A model generated the notes under the pieces. That model was not told where the DNA came from. It ran no database searches and worked only from the letters and a program-made list of their open reading frames with translations. Below are positions 12,301-18,655 of a stretch of DNA of 34,309 bases, in pieces. The first letter of the stretch is position 1, and each line of letters starts with the position of its first letter. This DNA is from an uncultured Acidobacteriia bacterium. GTDB taxonomy: Bacteria > Acidobacteriota > Terriglobia > Bryobacterales > Bryobacteraceae. Made by a program: the position numbers and the translations under genes. The DNA is taken from assembly GCA_903825445.1 (NCBI GenBank), contig CAIKAS010000099.1:1-34309 (forward strand), written 5' to 3'.

Positions 12301-13234
12301 CGGGGATCCTGAGTTGAATCTGAGCGATGACGGTTCGGGGATTTGGGAATCGACGTGGGTTCCGGCGAATGCCGCCACCTCGGTGACACTGGCGGCGGTG
12401 GCAGCGCAAAACGGCCTTACGGGGAACTCATCACTGGGCGCGGTCAGCACGGTGACCCTCAGTGTGGCGGCGGCCGGGGCGAATTCACCTCCGCAGCCGA
12501 CGGGAATCGCGAATGCGGCGAGTGCCGGCCAGGCCATTCCCGGTGTTGTATCGCCCATGAGCTATGTTGCGATCTACGGAACAGGGCTGGCCGGAAATGG
12601 AAATCCGTCGGCGACTTCGTTGCCTCTGCCGACAACACTCAATGGCACGCAGTTTCTGTTGGGCGGAATTCCGATGCCACTGATATATGCGGGGCCCGGG
12701 CAGGTGAATGCTCTCATCCCCGAGGAAATTGCGCCAAATGCGACCTATCCGCTGATTGTCGTTCGTGGCTCCGCTCAATCCGTTCCGGTGGGGCTGACCG
12801 TGACAGAGCTGCAGCCTGGCGTCTATACGGTTGATACGTCCGGATCGGGCGCGGGCATTGTGACCAATGCATTGACGGGGCAGTTGATCTCGGCTTCCAA
12901 CCCGGCTCACGCAGGTGACTACCTTGTGATCTATACGACAGGTCTGGGATCTGTGATTGGCGCCGGAGGACAAGCGGAACCGACGGATGGCGCCGCTGCT
13001 TCGAGTACTGTCATATACTCAACGAACGCGACCTTGTCGGCAACTATCGGCGGTGTGATTGCGCCGGTTGTGTTCTCTGGATTGACGCCGACGTTCGCAG
13101 GGTTGTACCAGGTGAACGTGCAAGTGCCGACGGGTGTCACCGCGGGCAGCGCAGTGCCGCTTGTTTTAACTGCGACGGATCCGGCAACCGGAGCCACGGC
13201 GAACGGGAACACCGTCACGATTACGGTCCAGTAA
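6317..13234 (+). CDS. Giant secreted protein: Ig-like repeats, two FG-GAP propellers, BACON-like repeats, TIGR03437-type C-terminus
   Basis: 2305 residues with a signal peptide (MNKIRGIAWRATLILLTPLA, cleavage near ALAA). The order is: Ig-like repeat beginning SQTITF (about 26-107); seven FG-GAP/VCBS repeats with calcium-loop motifs such as DFNGDGIPD (about 115-470); Ig-like domains, including three beginning SQTITF- or LSFSQS-like and sharing CTVTASQ and CSITASQAGN signatures (about 470-815); a second set of seven FG-GAP repeats (about 816-1178); two more Ig-like domains (about 1179-1353); a 16-Gly run (1359-1374); about five BACON-like repeats ending in VxVTLNV-type strands (about 1377-1920); and a C-terminal domain from IANAASAG to the end, typical of the TIGR03437 family of Solibacter-type proteins. 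Two sets of seven blades fit two complete beta-propellers. It is probably displayed or released outside the cell for adhesion or carbohydrate binding; no catalytic motif was seen. It starts five bases after the DedA gene. Confidence 0.93.
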   Translation: MNKIRGIAWRATLILLTPLAALAATSQTITFHAISNQLFGVSPFSVTAKASSGLPVTLTSTTTSVCKIAGGLVTLLTPGTCSITASQAGNSTYSPATPVSQTFTVKPFGVSGTVTASSGSPFTAGLFPNATAIADFNNDGKQDVAVANLDASTVTILLGNGSGGFSASTTSPIAVGSYPGSIATADFNGDGIPDLVTANAGSDNVSILLGNGSGGFTVTQIATGNYPSAVAVADFNGDGIPDIAVANQVDDTITVLLGNGTGGFNAATSSPVAEGGFSPSYLAVADFNKDGFTDLAVANLDGDNVTVLLGNGSGGFTATSASPFDAGSGPVSIVIGDFNGDGNPDFAVANVFDNTVSVFLGSGTGSFSAAAGSPFAVGLAPASLVVGDFDGDGNQDVAVANSASPGTGNDVTVLLGSGTGGFTASPVGVGFAPGFVAIGDFNGDGLADLAAPNFAGNNLAILLGGTAQTTSTVTTSTPATFALNQSIPFTFTVSPTSSAFHTPTGTATLLDGSTTITAVTPGGGVHSSSTSTLTAGSHTITVAYAGDTRTQSSTSGALTVQVIQIGSTDPNLSFSQSNVAYGGTATLAATTTPPGLALAITFISTTPSVCTVAGNILTTVSAGTCTVTASQSGNATYKATSVQASFQITQASQTITFGPLSNVPLGAGFIVPTATASSNLPVTFTAKTAACLLSSNVVLLSILGVCTLQADQAGNANYLPAPSIQQSFTIVTQASQTITFDAIPNAILGVSPFPVAAKASSGLALALQSTTPTICKVGGGRVLLRAAGTCSITASQAGNVSYSAATSVTRSFAVKQANPSGTLTATATSPYATGANSVLVADFNGDGILDVATSNSKLNGTAGSFTVLLGTGSGSFTSAPGIPIPTGIEPDSIATGDFNLDGIPDLAIANYLDGTVTILLGTGTGAFNFATGSPFAVGNGPISALVGDFNGDGIPDLATTNYTDKTVTVLLGNGTGGFASAPGLPFSLGAYPASSALADFNGDGKADLAVALASGNLMIVLLGNGSGGFTSQSVTLPGSGSIPVSMAVGDFNSDGTADLVIADQASSTVIVMIGNGTGGFTAAAASPFTVARNTSSVVVSDLNGDGYQDIATAGFDLVGNVTVLLGNGAGGFTPALTNPFAGEANPVGLATGDFNGDGLEDLITAGDVTALLGGPAATSSSLSAPSQSATFSQSVTLTVQLADTAAAFSAPTGPVTFLDGTTVLGVASQTTSPYTFSTNTLSAGSHTLNATYAGDSRSSGSSATFALEIVPIVQTITFNTITPVTLPASPFTLTATASSGLPVTFASTTTTICTVSGSTLTPVKAGTCTVTVSQAGNVDYGAATATQSFTINPVVVSSGGGGGGGGGGGGGGGGNPLTVSPTSVTISAAVGGAPGTATVTLSFATFTQGAPTYSSNFNVNQGQGWISVSPGTGTMTQASFASFLYTYTATVTIQADPTGIPAGSSYSGTVNFSAGGGLVSVPVTLNVSSQPAKYSVTPSSLNFTYQAGSTATPVAQSVSVFSTPTGSSYTASATSKGSWLSVGSSGTSTLTTPGAVPVLVNVGSLTAGTYTGTVTIASGTSVSIAVPVTLTITPAEPPLLSVSSAPQSFSLTQGGAATVGQVAVSNAGGGTLQFTSQATSSGWLSLSGGGSGSASPGTPASVQFTVNPAGLTPNVYNGQITVSDANSSKQSTVTVVLTVTGAGAQIQLSETGVALSTVLGGAATQSQSVVVTNTGAGSLAWSTQTSTVSGGNWLAVTPSSGTSAAGQAGSAFSISANTTGLATGQYFGTVNVGSANAANSPQTVSVALNVLAATAVPGISVSTGAVLMVGTAGSSTAVTQSVGLYNPSSSADTYSSIASTQTSSTWLSVNPGAGSLNAGANSISIAADLSGLTAGVQNGNVVLGFGDGSTATIQVVALVLGKASGSARGGLQPLASVTTCPSGKPSFLIPVFNSPLSQASAQVAGATAVKVHVVDDCGNAVTALGGGSIHVTFSNGDPELNLSDDGSGIWESTWVPANAATSVTLAAVAAQNGLTGNSSLGAVSTVTLSVAAAGANSPPQPTGIANAASAGQAIPGVVSPMSYVAIYGTGLAGNGNPSATSLPLPTTLNGTQFLLGGIPMPLIYAGPGQVNALIPEEIAPNATYPLIVVRGSAQSVPVGLTVTELQPGVYTVDTSGSGAGIVTNALTGQLISASNPAHAGDYLVIYTTGLGSVIGAGGQAEPTDGAAASSTVIYSTNATLSATIGGVIAPVVFSGLTPTFAGLYQVNVQVPTGVTAGSAVPLVLTATDPATGATANGNTVTITVQ
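10391..10438 (+). repeat. Poly-glycine codon tract (16 Gly)
   Basis: Sixteen consecutive GGN codons encode Gly1359-1374 of the giant protein. All four glycine codons are mixed, so this is not a simple DNA repeat. It separates the propeller/Ig half from the BACON-like half and probably acts as a flexible linker. Confidence 0.9.
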
Positions 13235-13245
13235 CGGGGCGCGTG

Positions 13246-13332
13246 TCAGTTGTCTGTGGGCAACCGATCAGCGTGATCGACGACCAGAACTTCGACTGGT
13301 TCATTCTTCGGTTCGAGCTTCAGGCCCAATTT
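13246..13332 (-). other. Out-of-frame 3' end of the first TIGR03435 gene
   Basis: Downstream of the frameshift the complement reads, in the next frame, LGLKLEPKNEPVEVLVVDH and on to RLPTDN with a TGA at 13246-13248. This matches the C-terminus of the paralogue at 14082-14921 (LGLKLEGKEIPVPVLVIDS). Removing one T from the TTT at 13330-13332 joins this tail to the upstream frame and gives a 246-residue protein that ends 11 bases from the giant gene's stop. Confidence 0.85.
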
Positions 13333-13987
13333 GCTTCTGGACGGCGGTGAAGAAGTCGGGCGGCGCGTCGGGTGCTTCAGCCTCGGTGCCCGTCGCGCCC
13401 CGTCGAGTGAACATCAAAATGGCGGAATAGCGCCTTTCGAGTCCTGTCTTGTCGATGACGGGACGCCCGGCGGAAGCGCTCATCCGGGTTGCTGGCTCAG
13501 GCATCGTGGAGGATGGCGCGAAGATCATATTGCCGTGCGGGTTAATGCCCGTAAACTTCCGCTCAGGGTCATATGGGGGCATCTTCACTCCGCCCTTCGC
13601 AATAACCATTTCGTACACCGGCAACTCTTTCATTTCGCGATGGACTTCGACGTGGAAGCGCTCTTTGAGCAGCGCCTGCAGCATCGGCATCATGGCACTA
13701 TCGGGAACCCCTGGAGGCGATTTTGCGGTGAGGTCGAAACGAGTTGTGTCCAGCCATTCCGGGCCAATGATGCGCAATGGGTTGAGATCGTAGGCCACCT
13801 GGAGTATCAGTTTCAGGGATACATTATGCGTCGAAAGCGTGCCGTTGTTCAGTGCGGGAAAATTCGAGCCTCCCGAACCGGAGTCGTTTACCTTGATGGT
13901 GGCGACTTCGAACGCGGGTGTTTGAGCCAGCGCCGATCCGGCGAAAACGACGGCAGCTAAGAAGATTCGCATAACCACTTGACGCAC
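13301..13987 (-). CDS. TIGR03435-family exported protein, frameshifted near its 3' end
   Basis: 228 residues as read, with a signal peptide (MRIFLAAVVFAGSALA after a short leader) and the family start TPAFEVATIKVN. Other family-type segments are IIGPEWLDTTRFDLTAKSP, ALLKERFHVEVHREMKELPVY and PVIDKTGLERRYS. The function of this Solibacter-enriched family is unknown. The last residues (IGPEARTEE) are not family-like; one base out of frame the DNA encodes the expected LGLKLEP...VLVVDH ending, so the gene carries one extra base in the TTT at 13330-13332. Either the genome has a recent frameshift or the assembly has an error; the corrected gene spans 13246-13987. It diverges from a paralogue starting at 14082 and converges with the giant gene. 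The start could also be the internal ATG six codons later. Confidence 0.87.
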   Translation of the reverse strand: MRQVVMRIFLAAVVFAGSALAQTPAFEVATIKVNDSGSGGSNFPALNNGTLSTHNVSLKLILQVAYDLNPLRIIGPEWLDTTRFDLTAKSPPGVPDSAMMPMLQALLKERFHVEVHREMKELPVYEMVIAKGGVKMPPYDPERKFTGINPHGNMIFAPSSTMPEPATRMSASAGRPVIDKTGLERRYSAILMFTRRGATGTEAEAPDAPPDFFTAVQKQIGPEARTEE

Positions 13988-14064
13988 GCCTGCGGGCTAC
14001 CGTGCAGTCAGGTTCCGAGCCGCGTATTTTCACCCCTTTTTTGGAGCGAATTCCCCGCGGACGC

Positions 14065-14078
14065 CCTAAGATATTAGG
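14065..14078. promoter_or_regulatory. 14-bp palindrome just upstream of the second TIGR03435 gene
   Basis: CCTAA-GATA-TTAGG, a perfect 5-bp dyad with a 4-base centre, ends three bases before the ATG at 14082. It lies in the 94-bp gap between two divergent paralogues. It could be an operator or a small hairpin at the ribosome binding site; TAAGAT inside it also resembles a -10 box. Confidence 0.3.
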
Positions 14079-14081
14079 CAG

Positions 14082-14921
14082 ATGACACGTCTCTATCCGG
14101 CTGCCATCCTCGCCGCGACACTTGCCGCCAATCTTGGAGGGCAAGCGCCACCACCGACTCCGGCTTTTGAAGTGGCCGATCTCAGGCTGAACGTTTCCGG
14201 TTCGGATCCTCAGTCCGTAGCCCTCGCCGATGGGCGGGTGATCATCCGCAACGTCGCTCTTCGTCCTCTGATCGCGGCCGCGTGGACGCTGCCTGTTGCG
14301 GCGGTGAAAGGCCCGGACTGGCTGGACGACGTCCGCGTGGATTTGATTGCGAAAGCCGAATCGCCAAACACGAAGGAAGCGGAACTGCGGGTCATGATGC
14401 GCGCCGTATTCCGTGACCGGATGAAAATGGTGGCGCACACCGAAGACAGGCGCGAACAGGTTTGGGCTCTCACCGTCTGGAAAGGGCAACCAAAGCTGAC
14501 TGCGGCGGAGATTCCGGCAAAGGCCGAAGACGCCAAATGTGGGCGAGGCGACAGCTCGAGAGGTATCCGGATGGTGTGTACGCGCGAAACTATGCCTTCG
14601 CTGGCGCGGATACTGTCGCAGATCGGTGGCTGGGAACCGGCCGGCAGGCGTGTGGTCGATCAGACTGGCTTGAGCGGCGCCTGGGATTTCTCCATCGAAT
14701 GGACGCCACCGGGTCAGGCAGAAGAAGGAGGCGTCGACCTCTTTGGCGCGCTCCAGACGCAACTTGGGCTGAAGCTTGAAGGCAAGGAGATTCCCGTGCC
14801 GGTTCTGGTAATCGACAGCATGGAGCGCACGCCTGTCGATAACCAACCGCGGCCGGGCCGGGGATGGGGGACAGGCTCACTGCCCAATGGCAACCAGTTC
14901 CTTCAGGCTGCGATGGTATAG
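14082..14921 (+). CDS. TIGR03435-family exported protein
   Basis: 279 residues with a signal peptide (MTRLYPAAILAATLAANLGG) and the family layout: PAFEVADLRLNV (28-39), VKGPDWLDDVRVDLIAKAES (about 75-94), MMRAVFRDRMKMVAHTEDR, RRVVDQTGLSGAWDFSIEW, then LQTQLGLKLEGKEIPVPVLVIDS. Family function is unknown. It is a diverged paralogue of the gene at 13301-13987, to which it lies head to head. After the usual end (RTPVDN) it has a tail of about 24 residues rich in Gly/Pro. The last 45 bases overlap the convergent PQQ-type gene, so the tail may be a read-through extension of the ancestral stop. The ATG at 14082 is used because the signal peptide follows directly. Confidence 0.86.
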   Translation: MTRLYPAAILAATLAANLGGQAPPPTPAFEVADLRLNVSGSDPQSVALADGRVIIRNVALRPLIAAAWTLPVAAVKGPDWLDDVRVDLIAKAESPNTKEAELRVMMRAVFRDRMKMVAHTEDRREQVWALTVWKGQPKLTAAEIPAKAEDAKCGRGDSSRGIRMVCTRETMPSLARILSQIGGWEPAGRRVVDQTGLSGAWDFSIEWTPPGQAEEGGVDLFGALQTQLGLKLEGKEIPVPVLVIDSMERTPVDNQPRPGRGWGTGSLPNGNQFLQAAMV

Positions 14922-16535
14922 GCGGCCATTGCTGTAACTGGGCGTGTTGAGGCTCCAGGTTTCGCCGGATGGGCCAAGGTCATTGATTGCGAGCAATGCG
15001 CTTTCATCCAGTACTTTCGCAGTTGCATCTACCACGTAGGTGATGCCGAGCATCGTAGTGAAATAGATCTTGTTGCCCAGCGCGACGGGGCTGCCCCAGA
15101 ATGCGGGAATCTCCCAGCCGTCAGTCCGCGAACGGTCTTCGTTGGCGACGTCATTGCCCTGGTTGTCTTCGGTCTTCGTGCGCACGGCGATGCCGTAGAC
15201 CTTTTGATCCGGTTCGCCCTGTTTGCGAATTACAGTGACCGGCACTTCGAGATATTCGACCTTCCCCGTCTCCACGTTCACGCGCGCGATCGAGTGACTT
15301 GGACCCGCCCGGCCCGCCGGCGGATGGTTGTTGCGATTGTGTGCGACTGTGGTGAGGAAGTAATGGTAGCCGGCGACGACGATGTTGCAATGCCACGCGG
15401 GCATCACGCGAATCACCTGGCCAGGCTTAAGCTGGTTGCGCGGGGAGAGTTCCTGCATATCGCGGATGTTCACGTTTTTATGGACGATGTACGTGCCCGC
15501 TACCGGATCCCACTGCCGATAATCCACATGCTGAATCAGCGATTGCTCGCGAAGCAGCTTGCCGGTTTGGCTATCGATGACTAAGTGCGATTCCTCGGGA
15601 TTGAGCCGAAACCAGTAGGCATACTTCGCATCCCAGTGCAAGACATAAAGTGATTGCCAGGTAGGAGCGGCTAAGGAACCCGGCACAGCAAGCGGCTTGC
15701 CATCGGCATCGGTATCGGCGACATAGCGCCAGATAGTCTTGCCCTCGTGGCCAGGGCGAAGATCGACAAGGCCGAGGCCGACCGGACGCTCGGGAACATC
15801 GTGCCAGCCGCCGCGTCCAGTCAGAACGGCCGGGGTGCCATCTTTCATGTGACCGAAGACGGAAGTCGCGTACGTCGTGGTGCCATCTTCCGCGATCCAC
15901 GTAGTCTTGCCGGTGCGCTTATCGATGCCGCGAAGATAGTTCCAGCCAGGCTTTTGGTCCGGGCCGGGGTCGGAGGGTTCGACGTTGAGAATCGTATTGC
16001 CGTAGAGGATCGGCTCGTGCTGCTTGTTGAAGGGATATGGTTCGCCCCACGGTTTATACTGCCTGCGCCAGACTTCTTTGCCGTTGAAATCCCAGCAGCC
16101 CATTTCGCCGCTGGCGTTGAAGAACCAGACGTGCTCGCCATCGGTGACGGGCGAGGGCGAGGTGGAATCGCTGTACGCGTACATCATCGGGCTGGGGACG
16201 GAGCCATCGAGCTTTACGGACCACAGGATTTTGCCGTTTTTTGCGTCGATGGCGTGGCCGAGGATGGTTGCGCTGGTTTTCGGCGCGCCGGGCTTGTAAG
16301 GCTCGAACGTGGTGAGGAATATTCGATCACCCCATACCGCAATGCCGCTTTGTCCTCCGTTGGGCAAGGACGCGCGCCAAAGGATATTTTGGTTGCGCGC
16401 GACGCTCCAACTGACCGGAGGCCTGGCATCGGGGATGCTCCAGGTTCCGTTGGGACCCGCAGCCTGCGGCCAGTTGGCGAGGGCGGTTGCGGTGACAGTA
16501 GCGAAGGCGATGAGAGTGGAACGCACAGAAGACAA
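14877..16535 (-). CDS. Secreted PQQ-type beta-propeller protein
   Basis: About 552 residues with an N-terminal signal (STLIAFATVTATALA) and then NWPQAAGPNGTW, the opening typical of acidobacterial and planctomycete PQQ-like propeller proteins. Blade motifs recur: NILWRASLPNGGQSGIAVWG, AIDAKNGKILWSVKL, CWDFNGKEVWRRQY, GIDKRTGKTTWIAEDG and, near the end, NKIYFTTMLGITYVVDA. No quinoprotein dehydrogenase active-site segment or CXXCH was seen, so this is a propeller-fold protein with no assigned reaction. The longest frame begins with TTG at 16535; a GTG at 16526 also precedes the signal peptide. Neither has a clear ribosome site. Its 3' end overlaps the convergent TIGR03435 gene by 45 bases. It diverges from the PAP2 gene at 16676 across 140 bases that probably hold both promoters. 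Confidence 0.85.
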   Translation of the reverse strand: MSSVRSTLIAFATVTATALANWPQAAGPNGTWSIPDARPPVSWSVARNQNILWRASLPNGGQSGIAVWGDRIFLTTFEPYKPGAPKTSATILGHAIDAKNGKILWSVKLDGSVPSPMMYAYSDSTSPSPVTDGEHVWFFNASGEMGCWDFNGKEVWRRQYKPWGEPYPFNKQHEPILYGNTILNVEPSDPGPDQKPGWNYLRGIDKRTGKTTWIAEDGTTTYATSVFGHMKDGTPAVLTGRGGWHDVPERPVGLGLVDLRPGHEGKTIWRYVADTDADGKPLAVPGSLAAPTWQSLYVLHWDAKYAYWFRLNPEESHLVIDSQTGKLLREQSLIQHVDYRQWDPVAGTYIVHKNVNIRDMQELSPRNQLKPGQVIRVMPAWHCNIVVAGYHYFLTTVAHNRNNHPPAGRAGPSHSIARVNVETGKVEYLEVPVTVIRKQGEPDQKVYGIAVRTKTEDNQGNDVANEDRSRTDGWEIPAFWGSPVALGNKIYFTTMLGITYVVDATAKVLDESALLAINDLGPSGETWSLNTPSYSNGRLYHRSLKELVAIGQ

Positions 16536-16675
16536 TGTATCAACTTATACGGCGCGGGTGCAGCCAACTAATTCGCCCGACCTGAAGGCTAATGGGAGAT
16601 TCGTACAATGGGCGAAGTGCTCTGTTGCCACGAATGGACAAGATCGGCGAGGAGTGACGAGGCGCCGGCACAGAC

Positions 16676-18247
16676 GTGAAATGGTTTCCGCGGTTACTCT
16701 ATAGCGTGCTGCCTGGAGTTCTGCTGGCTGCCCTTCTGATTGCGTGGGCACAGGCGACGGCCGACGTTGTACGAATTCCACCGGTGGCATCGCCCGCGCT
16801 TGGGATTGGCATTGCTGTGATCGGTACGGCGTTGATCTGGCGGCTGGTGGCGCAGCCGCTGCTTATCGGGTTTTGCATCTTTTGCATCGGCGCATCGATT
16901 GCGACCGGTTCTGCGAGCGGGCTGTGGCTGGTTTCGCCCATGGTGATCCTCTGTTGCGCGGCTTTGGTGCTGAGCGGCGTGCATCCGACCACCCGGCCTG
17001 TGATGCCGATGATTACGGAGGGCGGGGAAGGCGCACCTTCCCGCCGGGAGCGATGCGCGTTATATCTGTTCCTGCTGGTCCCCTGGCTGGCGCTCTATGA
17101 AGCAGTGCTTGCGATCGGTGTTCCTCCGGATGCTATTTCCGGCCTGCTGCCTTTTGAGCGTCACCTGCCCGTGATTGAGTGGTCGCAGATTTTTTACGGC
17201 AGCACCTATTTGATGGCGCTCACTGCGCCCCTGTTTGCCAAGACACGGACCGATCTTCGGCGCTTCAACGTTCGCGGGCTTTGGACCATGGCCGTGGCTT
17301 ACCCACTGTTTGTGCTGGTCCCGCTGATTTCTCCCAAGCGGGCTTTTGTGCCGAATAACGTGCCGGGACATTTGTTGCGCTGGGAGCAGTCGCTGGATAG
17401 TTCGGTGGCAGCGTTTCCGTCTTTCCACGTGATCTGGTCTTTGCTGGCGGCGGAGGTTTTCGCGCAACGATGGCCAAGGCTGCGCTGGATGTTCTACGGC
17501 TGGGCGGTGATGGTCGGAGTGAGCTGCGTCACGACAGGGCAACATTCCATTCTTGATGTATTGGGCGGCGCGGGCACCGTCGCGCTGGTTGTGTGTGGCC
17601 CTCAGTTGTGGCGCGCGGCGTGCGCCTGTCTCGAGCGGATCGATCGCTCGTGTCGCGAATGGCGTTTCGGTCCGGCGAGTGTGACTTCAGAAGGAATATA
17701 CGCGGGTGTGTGCGGACTGGTGGCGATATGGGCGGCCGAAACACTGGCTGGCGGTTCGGTGCGGATTGCAGTTGTTGCTGCTCCTTTATGGGGAGCTGGT
17801 TTCTGGCTGGCACCGGCGACGCTCGGGCCGGGGCGGAGCGAGCGAGGTTCACTTGACGGTGAGTCCGGACGTCTGTCCGCGCTGATTTGCAAGGGTGCCA
17901 TCGCAGCCATACTGGTGCGGTTGTGGACGCTGTGTGCGCGGCTGCATCTGATTGCAGGTATCGGTCTGATGCTCTTCGGAATTACCGCATTTGCGGGGTA
18001 TACAGGCATGCGGGAGAACGGTATGCGCGCGTTCGTTCGTCCGACTCCCCGCCAGTGGGTGGCTGTCGCTGCCGTGATCGGCGGAGCGTGCGTTACCACT
18101 CTCGGCCCCGGTGTTTCGGCACCTTCGCCGATATTTGAACTGGTTGCTTTCGTGCACGCGGGAATCGCAGGTTTAGCGATCGCTATCGGGACGGGCGTGA
18201 GATTCGCGGCGGAAGGTCGGCAGGCTCGAATTCCGGAATTGCAATAG
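16676..18247 (+). CDS. PAP2-family membrane phosphatase with possible Lgt-like C-terminal half
   Basis: 523 residues, strongly hydrophobic with about a dozen predicted membrane segments. The centre carries the PAP2 acid-phosphatase signature: AAFPSFH with His251, and TTGQHSILDVLGG with His290 and Asp294. This family removes phosphate from lipid substrates such as undecaprenyl pyrophosphate or phosphatidate at the membrane. The C-terminal part (about 340-475), especially LHLIAGIGLMLFGITAFAGY followed by RPTPRQWVAVAAVIGG, resembles the end of prolipoprotein diacylglyceryl transferase, but the usual Lgt active-site segments are not visible, so that half may be a degenerate remnant. This is pattern recognition, not alignment. 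The start is GTG at 16676, giving MKWFPRLLYSVLPG. It lies divergent from the PQQ-type gene and 27 bases before a small membrane protein. Confidence 0.8.
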   Translation: MKWFPRLLYSVLPGVLLAALLIAWAQATADVVRIPPVASPALGIGIAVIGTALIWRLVAQPLLIGFCIFCIGASIATGSASGLWLVSPMVILCCAALVLSGVHPTTRPVMPMITEGGEGAPSRRERCALYLFLLVPWLALYEAVLAIGVPPDAISGLLPFERHLPVIEWSQIFYGSTYLMALTAPLFAKTRTDLRRFNVRGLWTMAVAYPLFVLVPLISPKRAFVPNNVPGHLLRWEQSLDSSVAAFPSFHVIWSLLAAEVFAQRWPRLRWMFYGWAVMVGVSCVTTGQHSILDVLGGAGTVALVVCGPQLWRAACACLERIDRSCREWRFGPASVTSEGIYAGVCGLVAIWAAETLAGGSVRIAVVAAPLWGAGFWLAPATLGPGRSERGSLDGESGRLSALICKGAIAAILVRLWTLCARLHLIAGIGLMLFGITAFAGYTGMRENGMRAFVRPTPRQWVAVAAVIGGACVTTLGPGVSAPSPIFELVAFVHAGIAGLAIAIGTGVRFAAEGRQARIPELQ

Positions 18248-18256
18248 AATGCAAAT

Positions 18257-18275
18257 TACTTTATATTTTAAAGTA
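18257..18275 (+). promoter_or_regulatory. AT-only hairpin ending in the start codon of the next gene
   Basis: TACTTTA-TATTT-TAAAGTA forms a perfect 7-bp stem with a 5-base loop. Its last base is the A of the ATG at 18275-18277. The stretch 18243-18277 is far richer in A/T than its surroundings and has no Shine-Dalgarno match. It could be a promoter element, an operator, or an RNA hairpin at the initiation site. Confidence 0.35.
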
Positions 18276-18619
18276 TGAAGAGCTACATCCAATGGGTTTG
18301 TGTCCTTGCAGGTGCCGGTTTCATCGGCTGGTCACACGATCATACCGATGAGATTCCTGTTGTGCTCGGGTTCGTACTGCTATTGAGCGCTGGCCTGGGC
18401 CTGGTGTTTCCGCGCTGGCCCTGGATGACCGGGTTGCTGATCGGCGCGCCGGTATTCCTCGTCGAGACGCTGGTCCATTTCGGCGTGATTGGCGCGCCGT
18501 ATCCGCCATCGAAGGGGTTGCCCTGGGCCGCACTGGTCGCGTTCATCCCTTCGATGGGCGGGGCATTTTTCGGGTCGGCAATGCGACACTTAAATAAGCA
18601 CGTCAATCCGGTCGGCTGA
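18275..18619 (+). CDS. Small hydrophobic membrane protein, unknown function
   Basis: 114 residues with about three hydrophobic segments: SYIQWVCVLAGAGFIGW (3-19), VVLGFVLLLSAGLGLVF (29-45) and a third around MTGLLIGAPVFLVETLVHFGVIG, then LPWAALVAFIPSMGGAFFGSA. A charged SHDHTDEI loop follows the first segment. I do not recognise the family. It sits 27 bases after the PAP2 gene and 36 bases before fabD, all on the same strand, so it may be co-transcribed. Its start overlaps the AT-rich hairpin at 18257-18275. The consistent hydrophobic pattern and same-strand context support a real gene. Confidence 0.72.
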   Translation: MKSYIQWVCVLAGAGFIGWSHDHTDEIPVVLGFVLLLSAGLGLVFPRWPWMTGLLIGAPVFLVETLVHFGVIGAPYPPSKGLPWAALVAFIPSMGGAFFGSAMRHLNKHVNPVG

Positions 18620-18655
18620 GTCTCCGCCGGCTTACCCACATGGAGTTTTTTGTAG

